In this document: positions 50,588 to 59,066 of the stretch, piece by piece | How the letters are laid out: every line of letters begins with the position of its first letter | Numbering within the stretch: position 1 is the first letter of the stretch | Assembly: GCA_902465105.1 (NCBI GenBank) | Contig: CABQLM010000002.1 | Span: 1-64,000, forward strand | Source: an uncultured Collinsella sp. | GTDB taxonomy: Bacteria > Actinomycetota > Coriobacteriia > Coriobacteriales > Coriobacteriaceae | DNA: 64,000 nt | Direction of reading: 5' to 3' | The notes under the pieces: model-generated | Seen by the model: only the letters and a program-made list of their open reading frames with translations | The model's database searches: none | Told to the model about the DNA's origin: nothing | Program-made: the position numbers and the translations under genes

Positions 50588-51966
50588 CTACTCCGTGGTA
50601 TCGTCGTCCTCGGAAAGTTGGGGAAACACGGCATTCTTGGGCATGGAAGCTTTCGTCAACGAGGCGAGTTTTTTGCTCAGCGACGTATCCGTCTTAACCA
50701 AGTCGCTCAGCGTCACGATCTTGTAGCCCTTGGCGACAAGGCCATCGATGATCTGCGGCAGCGCCTCGAGTGTCTGTTCGGAACACTCGTCGCTATCGGT
50801 GAGCAAGACGATGTTGCCCGGAGTCACCGATTCGAGCACTGTCGAGACCTGTTCGTCAGCACCGTTGAGCAGCCAGTCGCCCGAATCGACATTCCACGAG
50901 ACCACAGCGGACACCAGGTCCATCGCATCGATCCAATTTTGCTCGTCGAAAGCAGCGTAAGGGGCGCGCAGCAGCATCGTCTTTACACCGGTCGCCGATT
51001 TGATCGTCTCGGTGCCCTTCGAAATCTGCTCGCGCACCGCATCGCGGTCCTGACCCTTGAGCGACTCGTCGCTATAGCTGTTGGAGCCAACTTCGCACCC
51101 GGCATCGACAATTGCCTTGGCCGTGGCGGGCGACGCCTCAGTGGCGTCGCCCGAAAGGAAGAACGTCGCGCTGACGCCCTTCTCCTTGAGCACCTGCAAA
51201 ATCTGCTTGGTCGCACCGCTCGGGGCCTCGTCAAACGTCAGCGCCACATACTTTTCGTTACCCTTGGGTGCCACGCTCGCGCATTCGACGACGCAATCGG
51301 TGACGGGAACTGCCTCGCCACGGTCTTGCGTCTTGCCTGACTGTTCGCCAATCCATACCTCGGATCGCCCCTGAACGCCCCAGGTTTTAACGTATTCGAT
51401 AGCGCCCGTGCCCTCAACCTTCAACTTGGGCTCAATGGTCGTGGCTTGAACCTCGTGCTTCTCGTAGGTGTCGCGACCGTCCTTGACCGTCACCTTCTCG
51501 CCACCCGTTAGCTCGCGGCTACCCCACTTGCCCTGCTTCACCCGTTTGCCGTCCACCTTCACCGACAGCTTTTCGCCCCCATGGCGCTTGAGCACGCTGT
51601 CATCGACGCGGTCAGGCCTTGGTCATCGATAAGGTTCTGCAACGTAGAACCCACGCGCACCGAAGTCTGTTCCCCATTGAGCACAATGTCCACGCTACGG
51701 TTGACATAGCCCACGACGGCAGCGATAAACAGCACAAACGCACAGCCGACAGCGATGAGCGCATAGGGTAGGCGAGACTGACGGCGCGGCGTGCGGCTGT
51801 TGCCGATGCGAGCGCTACGGTCGCTAAAGCCGCGGCTATGGTTGAGGTACATCGCACCAGGCTTACGGCGACGCTTGCGCTGGCCGCCGGGCAGCTGTCC
51901 CAGATCTCGGCGCGGCGTAGAACGCGACCCCGACCGCCCCTTTGTATAGGATCCGTTTTGACGCAT
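50588..51966 (-). pseudogene. Polysaccharide deacetylase, split by a one-base frameshift
   Basis: The first frame (start 51966) gives a basic N-terminus, one membrane helix (LPYALIAVGCAFVLFIAAVV) and a ubiquitin-like/G5-type start (VDIVLNGEQTSVRVGSTLQN). Near 51610 the sequence must shift to continue DDSVLKRHGGEKLSVKVDGK. The second frame ends in a NodB deacetylase domain: YVALTFDEAPSGATKQILQV, ATFFLSGD, CEVGSNSYSDES, MLLRAPYAAFDEQN. The metal-binding pattern TFDD is altered to TFDEAP and H-x-x-x-H is not obvious, so catalysis is uncertain even if the frame is restored. Together it would be ~459 aa, anchored and extracellular, acting on cell wall or surface glycans. Confidence 0.78.
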
Positions 51967-51987
51967 GTGTCCTCCCCCATAAACACA

Positions 51988-52017
51988 GCAAGCCGGAGCA
52001 ACAGGTCTCCGGCTTGC
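51988..52017 (-). terminator. Hairpin between the PRC-barrel gene and the deacetylase gene
   Basis: GCAAGCCGGAG and CTCCGGCTTGC are perfect 11-base arms. On the minus strand they lie about 20 bases after the PRC-barrel stop and are followed by TGTGTTT. Confidence 0.7.
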
Positions 52018-52038
52018 CTCCCATCATTTGGTACGTCG

Positions 52039-52794
52039 CTATTTTTTAGCTTTCGACGAGCCGCCGCTCGCCTTTTGGTATTCGTCCTTAAAGGCCTTGA
52101 ACATACCGCGCGTCTTGCCAAGCTGCCTGCCCAGCGCTCGGCTGCCCTTGTCCACCGCGACCGAACCCTTGTCATCGAGCACTTTGGCGCCCTTCTTGAC
52201 CTTGTCGCCCACCACGACACTTGCCTCGGCAGCCTTTGCGGCAGCGCCGCCCGAATACCCGAGCGACCTGACCTCGTCCGAAACGATCATCGCGCCGTCC
52301 GCATAACCGCGCAGCATCGTCGGCGGCATTTGCGTGTCACCCACCAGTACGCTCGACGCGGCGCCGGCGGTTACATAAAACGCCTGGACGATGCCCGAAC
52401 GCGGCTTAAACTCGACATCCGAGCAATAGCCTACAACGTCGCCCGACTCCGTGCGCACGTCCATGCCAACCCAGATGATGCAATCGTCTAGGTTGATATC
52501 GAGGCGCTTGGCAGCGGCGGCATCGTAGGTGCCCTTGACGTCGTCAACTGCGATGGCGCCCTCGTAGACACCGATGGCATCGAGCGCCACAAATCGGTCG
52601 GGGCGCTCGATCATGCCCGCGATATCGGACTGACGAACCATAAAGCCCACCACGCGCGTGCCGCCCGGCGTAAAGACTGGAAAGTGAATCTTCCCGAGCT
52701 TTTTAGGGCTGCGCGGCGTGCCATCCTTTTTAGTGCGCTTGTCCTCTGCGGGCTTACGATAAATCTTCGCGCCGACAAAATCCGCCGCGCGCAT
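52039..52794 (-). CDS. PRC-barrel domain protein
   Basis: 251 aa with two PRC-barrel-like halves (about 1-90, VGAKIYRKPAED and GTRVVGFMVRQSDIAG; about 95-165, INLDDCIIWVGMDVRTESGD and VVGYCSDVEFKPRSG) and a basic Lys/Gly-rich tail (about 185-251). PRC barrels occur in RNA-processing and membrane-associated regulatory proteins. The ATG overlaps the stop of the upstream YtxH-like gene (TAATG), so the two proteins are co-produced. No catalytic residues are evident. The N-terminal region of MgtE nearby is also PRC-like. Confidence 0.8.
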   Translation of the reverse strand: MRAADFVGAKIYRKPAEDKRTKKDGTPRSPKKLGKIHFPVFTPGGTRVVGFMVRQSDIAGMIERPDRFVALDAIGVYEGAIAVDDVKGTYDAAAAKRLDINLDDCIIWVGMDVRTESGDVVGYCSDVEFKPRSGIVQAFYVTAGAASSVLVGDTQMPPTMLRGYADGAMIVSDEVRSLGYSGGAAAKAAEASVVVGDKVKKGAKVLDDKGSVAVDKGSRALGRQLGKTRGMFKAFKDEYQKASGGSSKAKK

Positions 52795-53183
52795 TATGCC
52801 TCGGTCGAAGGCTCCGCGGCCTCAGTGTCGGCCTCGACGGCGTTCTCGACCACGACGTCGGCGGCGGGCGTCACGTTGCCGCCCGAGATGGCGTCGTTGA
52901 GCTGCTCGCGCAGCTGGTCCATGCGCTCACGGGCCAGGTCGACCTTGGCGCGCAGGTCATCGGTCTTGGCATCGACCATCGGACCGAAATCGCTGACAGC
53001 GGCGCGGGCCTCCTCGGCACCATGCTCGTACGTGTCGCGCATGTTATCCCAGGCGTCGTTAGCGATATCGGCAGCCATGGCGCGGGTCTCAGCACCCGAG
53101 CGCGGGGCCAAAGCAATGCCGATGATGGCACCGGCGGCGGCGCCGAAGAGCGCACCCGAGACGAAGTTGAAAGTCTTACCCAT
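52794..53183 (-). CDS. YtxH-like small membrane protein
   Basis: A 129-aa protein with an N-terminal glycine-rich hydrophobic segment (FVSGALFGAAAGAIIGIALA) followed by PRSGAETR, the YtxH signature, and then an amphipathic helix (VDAKTDDLRAKVDLARERMD) and an acidic tail. ATG 53183 is preferred to ATG 53189 because GGAGAGG is then properly spaced. YtxH proteins are associated with general stress in Firmicutes, but their function is unclear. It is coupled to the PRC-barrel gene. Confidence 0.82.
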   Translation of the reverse strand: MGKTFNFVSGALFGAAAGAIIGIALAPRSGAETRAMAADIANDAWDNMRDTYEHGAEEARAAVSDFGPMVDAKTDDLRAKVDLARERMDQLREQLNDAISGGNVTPAADVVVENAVEADTEAAEPSTEA

Positions 53184-53318
53184 GATCATTCCTCTCCTGC
53201 GGGCACCTTGGCGCCCACCGTTTGAATGCTGTCCATTATACCCGCAGCACAGCGCTTGCCGTCATGCTCATCTGCGTACGGTAAAGGCGCAGGTACATGA
53301 TGGTAATAGTGAGCGAGC

Positions 53319-54152
53319 CTACTCCTGCGGCAGAGCGGGCATAGCCACCGTGGCGGCCGGGTCCTCACCGGCGCCATCAACGAGCGGAAGCGTACCTTCG
53401 TGTGCGGGGCCTGCTGGAACCGTCGCCGCGCCACCGTAGACGGCAGCGGGGGCCTCGTGGCTCTCGGCGGTCGCGCCCTCGGTATCGATTGCCTCCTGCG
53501 GCTCATCGTCAAAGCTCGGGACGCCCTGAGGCTCTACGGGCTCGGACTCGACAGCCTCCTCAACAGCTGCCTCGACGACGGGCTCAACAGTAGCATCGAC
53601 AGGAGGCTCGCCCTCGGTTGCATCTTCGGCGTTCGCGGCGGCGACGGCCTCGTGCGGATCTTTGCCCTCAGCCTCGGCGCGCATGCCCAGCACCAGGTTG
53701 CGCAGGCCCGCGACCGTACCGTCCACATCGGGAGTGGGCTGGTCGGCGTGTAGATAAGCCCAGTCCATCATAAAGGTGGCGGAAGACAGCGCGCCAATGG
53801 CCAGCGCATCATCTGGACACGAAAGCTCGACCTCAAAGACGCGCTCGTCGTGCTCGCTTACGCGGGTGCGGCCGCACGAAATGCTGCCAGCGAGACCGGT
53901 CTCGTTCATGAGCTCGACCGTCACATGCTCCAGCAGGTGGCAAAGCTCGGTCTGGCCCATGCAGTCCTGGAACTCGCGGCCGGAATCGCCTAGGCACAGG
54001 TGCTTGGCAATCGCGGGCACCAAGTAGTACACGCGCGCCGTGGCCTCGATATCCTCCGAGGTCATCAGCGGCATGCCGGGGTTCACCAGCACATGCGCGC
54101 AGATCTTGTCCTTGCTGACGGTGACCTTAAGGATGTTGAACAGGCCTGCCAT
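53319..54152 (-). CDS. Conserved hypothetical with cyanophycin-synthetase-N-like region
   Basis: 277 aa. The first ~150 residues are folded. ELCHLLEHVTVELMNETGLA resembles the HLLEHVALELQ helix of the N-terminal domain of cyanophycin-synthetase-like proteins, and YHxL-type hydrophobics surround it. The last ~120 residues are acidic, Ala/Glu/Pro-rich and likely disordered. No ATP-grasp or ligase domain is present, so it cannot itself make a polymer. It is followed and preceded by unrelated minus-strand genes; no partner is obvious. Function unknown. Confidence 0.7.
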   Translation of the reverse strand: MAGLFNILKVTVSKDKICAHVLVNPGMPLMTSEDIEATARVYYLVPAIAKHLCLGDSGREFQDCMGQTELCHLLEHVTVELMNETGLAGSISCGRTRVSEHDERVFEVELSCPDDALAIGALSSATFMMDWAYLHADQPTPDVDGTVAGLRNLVLGMRAEAEGKDPHEAVAAANAEDATEGEPPVDATVEPVVEAAVEEAVESEPVEPQGVPSFDDEPQEAIDTEGATAESHEAPAAVYGGAATVPAGPAHEGTLPLVDGAGEDPAATVAMPALPQE

Positions 54153-54176
54153 AACTCTCCCCTACTCTTCCTTGCC

Positions 54177-55550
<1,374 letters not shown>

Positions 55551-55661
55551 CGGGAGTTTCTCGAACCTCCAAGATTCGGGACGTCAGGTTAAAACGTTGA
55601 TGGCGGATACGGCAATTGTGCCGGTCGCCCAAAAGGAACTGCGGGCGCACGGGCACGGTCG

Positions 55662-56345
55662 CTAGATTACGAAGAGGATCACCGCCATGAACTGAAAGAT
55701 ACTGCCGGCAAGTACCCACAAGTGAAATACACTATGCAGGTAGCGCACGTTTTTGGCGATATAGAACGGCACGCCCACGGTGTAGCACACGCCGCCGACG
55801 GCGAGCAGGGCAAGTGCCACGGGGTTGAGCAGCGACACGAGCTCGGGCAGCTTAAAGACGACGAGCCAGCCCATCAGCAGATAGACCAGGCCGCTTACCC
55901 AATGCGGCTGACGCTCGCGCAGGAAGCACTCGAGGGCGATGCCGATAATGGCGATGGCCCATACGGCAAAAAACAGCACGGGGCCACCGTCGTTTGCCAG
56001 CGTGATGAGGCAAAACGGCGTATAGCTGCCAGCTATGAGCAGGTAGATGCAGCTGTGGTCGATGATGCGAAACACACGCTTGGCGCCCGCGGGCTGAATC
56101 GCATGGTAGAGCGTGGAGGCAAGGTATTCGAGAATAATGCTGGCGCCGTAGACGATTGCCGCGGCCATATGCGCCGGACCGCCGCCGCGAAGAGCGGCAA
56201 ATACGATCAGGAGCACAAGACCTGCGATGCCCAGCAGGCAACCGACACCATGGGTGACGGAGTTCATGATCTCCTCGCCCACCGTGTAATGCGGAACGGC
56301 CGCGGCCTTAGGTCGCGGCTTGGAACTGTCGCTCGAATCGGACAT
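55662..56345 (-). CDS. Hemolysin III (PAQR-like) membrane protein
   Basis: 227 aa with seven membrane helices. PAQR/hemolysin III motifs are present: NSVTHGVGCLLGIAG at the start of TM1, STLYHAIQPAGAKRVFRIID (metal-site His/Asp), YTPFCLITL, and VFHLWVLAGSIFQFMAVI (C-terminal His). ATG 56345 is used, with GGAGG 11 bases upstream; the ORF's earlier TTG overlaps that site. The biochemical role of bacterial members is not settled; a membrane amidase/ceramidase-like zinc site is suspected for the superfamily. Confidence 0.9.
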   Translation of the reverse strand: MSDSSDSSKPRPKAAAVPHYTVGEEIMNSVTHGVGCLLGIAGLVLLIVFAALRGGGPAHMAAAIVYGASIILEYLASTLYHAIQPAGAKRVFRIIDHSCIYLLIAGSYTPFCLITLANDGGPVLFFAVWAIAIIGIALECFLRERQPHWVSGLVYLLMGWLVVFKLPELVSLLNPVALALLAVGGVCYTVGVPFYIAKNVRYLHSVFHLWVLAGSIFQFMAVILFVI

Positions 56346-56452
56346 GCCGGTTACATCCTCCAACGTAAATAGTTCTCAACACTATATCAAAGCGTCTGGG
56401 TACGTGCGAAATTTGCACCATATGTGACCCTTTGTTTACCCATTCTTTGCTT

Positions 56453-56513
56453 GTTGACGCATCAACGGCGAACGTCCATAATGCGCTTGTTTTGAATGTT
56501 GATGTATCAACAT
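56453..56513. promoter_or_regulatory. Twin GTTGAT-NN-ATCAAC palindromes at the hydrolase promoter
   Basis: GTTGACGCATCAAC (56453-56466) overlaps the -35 box, and ATGTTGATGTATCAACAT (56496-56513) lies downstream of the -10, just before the ribosome site. Centres are about 45 bp apart. This resembles a repressor with two operators; no regulator gene is adjacent. Confidence 0.65.
56455..56482 (+). promoter_or_regulatory. Promoter of the alpha/beta hydrolase gene
   Basis: TTGACG (56455-56460) and CATAAT (56477-56482) with a 16-base spacer, ~50 bases before the ATG. Confidence 0.65.
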
Positions 56514-56531
56514 CTTTAAGGAGAACCGCAA

Positions 56532-57497
56532 ATGTCTCAAAGCGCACGCCCCCATCGAAAGCTTAAGATAACCGTCGTTGTTGCGCTGGCGCTCGTTGTC
56601 ACGTTGCTCGGATTTGCCGGCAACTTTTTGTTTGACTTCGCGTTGAATCCCCACGCGCCCTACACCATGAAGATGATGCAGGATGGCAAAGACGACAAAA
56701 AAGGTGAGCAGCCGGATGCCGAGGAAACCAAGGCGCGGGCGTGGTTTAAAGAGAATCGCGAGAGCAGCAGCCTCACCGCAGATGACGGAACTGAGCTTGC
56801 CGCTTGGTATTTTGCTGCCCCAGAGGCCACACACAATTACGCTGTCTGCCTACACGGATACACCAATGAGCCCATCGGCATGGCCCGATACGCCAAACGA
56901 TTCCATGACCGTGGCATGAACGTACTCGCACCCGCCGCCCGCGCCCACGAACGCTCCGGCGGCGACTATATCGGCATGGGCTGGCCCGAGCGCCTCGACA
57001 TCGTCGCATGGATCGAGCGAATCGTTCAGGCTGACCCCGAGGCGCGCATCCTGGTCTTTGGCGAGTCGATGGGTGCGGCGACCGCCATGAATGTGGCAGG
57101 GGAATCTTTGCCCGCAAACGTGAAGTGCATTATCGAAGACTGTGGCTATACCAGCGTCTGGGACGAGTTTTCCCTGCAGCTCAAGGATGTATTTGGCCTG
57201 CCCAGTTTTCCTTTGCTCGATGTGGCCAATCTGGTGTGCAACGTACGCGCGGGCTACGACTTTCACGAGGCGAGCAGCGTGGAGCAGCTCAAGCATGCGA
57301 CGGTTCCCATGCTGTTTATCCACGGCGACCAGGACACCTTTGTGCCGTACAGCATGCTCAACCAAAACTACGAGGCGTGCGCCAGCAAGGTCAAGCAAAA
57401 GCTCACCATCCATGGCGCCACCCACGCCAAGAGTGCGCAGGTTGACCCCGAGCTCTACTGGAACACGGTCGACGACTTCCTTGACAAGTATTTTTAG
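56532..57497 (+). CDS. Membrane-anchored alpha/beta hydrolase
   Basis: 321 aa. An N-terminal membrane anchor (LKITVVVALALVVTLLGFAG) precedes an alpha/beta-hydrolase fold of the BAAT/DUF1749-like group. Seen are the oxyanion strand NYAVCLHGYTNEPIG, the nucleophile elbow LVFGESMGAATAMNVAGE (Ser in GESMG), the acid in FIHGDQDTFVPYSM and the histidine in IHGATHAKSAQVDP. The catalytic triad is complete. AAGGAGAACCGC precedes the ATG. Two matching palindromes flank the promoter, so it is probably regulated. Substrate unknown; the fold would be outside the membrane. Confidence 0.88.
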   Translation: MSQSARPHRKLKITVVVALALVVTLLGFAGNFLFDFALNPHAPYTMKMMQDGKDDKKGEQPDAEETKARAWFKENRESSSLTADDGTELAAWYFAAPEATHNYAVCLHGYTNEPIGMARYAKRFHDRGMNVLAPAARAHERSGGDYIGMGWPERLDIVAWIERIVQADPEARILVFGESMGAATAMNVAGESLPANVKCIIEDCGYTSVWDEFSLQLKDVFGLPSFPLLDVANLVCNVRAGYDFHEASSVEQLKHATVPMLFIHGDQDTFVPYSMLNQNYEACASKVKQKLTIHGATHAKSAQVDPELYWNTVDDFLDKYF

Positions 57498-57538
57498 GCA
57501 ACAAGCGTCGTTTGGAGCTTTATCTGACCCCCTATTTT

Positions 57539-57662
57539 CGGAAGTATGCGGCAAATTCTGAAACTGCCGACCAGACCGCAGTTTTACCAACAATTTATCA
57601 GGGGTTTTGTTGTCAAAAAATGTCGTGTGCTCGGCGGTCTCGAAATTTGCCGCATACTTCCG
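57539..57662. repeat. 124-nt palindrome between converging genes
   Basis: CGGAAGTATGCGGCAAATT at the left and AATTTGCCGCATACTTCCG at the right are perfect 19-base arms; pairing continues inward with mismatches (GACTGCCGACCA-like against its counterpart). It directly precedes the bidirectional terminator. Confidence 0.85.
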
Positions 57663-57663
57663 G

Positions 57664-57701
57664 AAAACCGCCCGCGAGCGCTGTGCTCACGGGCGGCTTT
57701 T
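57664..57701. terminator. Bidirectional terminator
   Basis: CCGCCCG pairs with CGGGCGG and GAGC with GCTC, flanked by AAAA on the left and TTTT on the right. It serves the converging hydrolase (plus) and DUF362 (minus) genes. Confidence 0.85.
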
Positions 57702-57748
57702 GCTAACGTTGCGCTACAAATGCGCGTGCTTCATCCAATAGGACGACG

Positions 57749-58954
57749 CTATTTTACCTCGATGAGCTCGTACTCGCTCGTGCCCAGGCCGATCTTCTCG
57801 GCGTGCGCGATGCACGCGCGCCAGTCGGTGTCGGGATGCGTGATGCAGAAGGGGTCGCGCGCTCGCTCGCCCTCCAAATGCTCGTGGTTATGCTCCATCT
57901 TGGCGGCGCTGTCGGTAAGCTCGGTGTTGGGCAGCGGCTCGGATGCCATGACGGCATCGGCACAGGCCTGGTCGATGGCGACTGGGTCGAAGCTCGCGAA
58001 CATGCCGATATCGTTGACGATAGGCGTGTCGTTTTCGGGATGGCAATCGCAATTGGGGCTGATATCCATGGCAAGCGAGATGTGGAAGCTCGGGCGGCCG
58101 TCGACGACGGCCTTGGTGTACTCGGCGATCTTGCAGTTGAGCACGTCGGCCGCGGCTTCATAGCCGGGCTTGATGGCGTCCTGGTTGCATACGCCGATGC
58201 AGCGGCCGCAGCCCACGCAGCGATCGTGGTCGATGGCGGCCACGTGCACCGTGCGGGTGTTGCCGTTGGCAAGCTCGCGCTCGCGGGTATCGTCAAACGA
58301 GATGGCGTTGTGCGCGCAGATCTTTTCGCAGGCACGGCAACCAACGCAGTGCTCGGTCGCGACGTTCGGCTTGCCGGCGGCATGCTGCTCCATCTTGCCG
58401 GCACGGCTACCGCCGCCCATGCCCAGATTCTTCATGGCGCCGCCAAAACCAGCCTGCTCATGGCCCTTAAAGTGGGTGAGGCTGATCACGATATCGGCGT
58501 CCATGAGCGCCTGACCGATCTTGGCCTCGTGCACGTACTCGCCGCCCTCGACCGGGACGAGTGCCTCGTCGGTGCCCTTGAGGCCGTCGGCGATGATGAT
58601 CTGGCAGCCCGTAGCATACGGGGTAAAACCGTTTTGGTAGGCGGTATCGATGTGCTCGAGCGCGTTTTTGCGGCTACCGACATAGAGCGTATTGCAGTCG
58701 GTGAGGAAGGGCTTGCCGCCCAGCTCCTTCACGACATCCGCGACGGCGCGGGCGTAGTTGGGGCGCAAAAAGCTCAGGTTGCCTAGCTCGCCAAAGTGAA
58801 TCTTGATGGCGACGAACTTGTTCTCAAAGTCGATCTGCTCGATACCGGCGTGACGGATGAGGCGCTTGAGTTTGTCGAGCTGGCTCTCGCGAGCATGCGT
58901 GCGCAGGTTAGTGAAGTACACCTTAGCGGGTGCTGCGGGTGCAGTTGCGGTCAT
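57749..58954 (-). CDS. DUF362-domain [4Fe-4S] protein
   Basis: 401 aa. The DUF362 domain (about 1-190 and 250-340: FVAIKIHFGELGNLSFLRPN, ISLTHFKGHEQAGFGGAMKN) surrounds a ferredoxin-like insertion with two [4Fe-4S] motifs, HCVGCRACEKICAHN (about 201-215) and DRCVGCGRCIGVCNQD (about 243-258). Such proteins are common in anaerobes and are annotated as ferredoxins or uncharacterised iron-sulfur proteins; the reaction is not established. It is monocistronic and ends at a bidirectional terminator. Confidence 0.9.
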   Translation of the reverse strand: MTATAPAAPAKVYFTNLRTHARESQLDKLKRLIRHAGIEQIDFENKFVAIKIHFGELGNLSFLRPNYARAVADVVKELGGKPFLTDCNTLYVGSRKNALEHIDTAYQNGFTPYATGCQIIIADGLKGTDEALVPVEGGEYVHEAKIGQALMDADIVISLTHFKGHEQAGFGGAMKNLGMGGGSRAGKMEQHAAGKPNVATEHCVGCRACEKICAHNAISFDDTRERELANGNTRTVHVAAIDHDRCVGCGRCIGVCNQDAIKPGYEAAADVLNCKIAEYTKAVVDGRPSFHISLAMDISPNCDCHPENDTPIVNDIGMFASFDPVAIDQACADAVMASEPLPNTELTDSAAKMEHNHEHLEGERARDPFCITHPDTDWRACIAHAEKIGLGTSEYELIEVK

Positions 58955-59037
58955 AGATATATCCCCTCGGTCTATATGGCGTTACAGACATAGAGGATGG
59001 TACCAGTTAAAGCAGAGTTAAAGTCAAGTACGGCACC

Positions 59038-59066
59038 TAGTCATTTAAGTACGTCCCCGATGACTA
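59038..59066. repeat. TAGTCATTTAAGTACGTCCCC palindrome, copy 3
   Basis: TAGTCAT and ATGACTA are the arms around TTAAGTACGTCCCCG. Its right arm contains the stop codon of the FtsX-type gene (TAG at 59066-59064). Confidence 0.7.

Noticed and set aside
51600-51620. Selenocysteine or stop-codon readthrough at the deacetylase break
   Set aside because: The downstream homologous sequence is in a different frame, so readthrough of TGA would not reconnect it.
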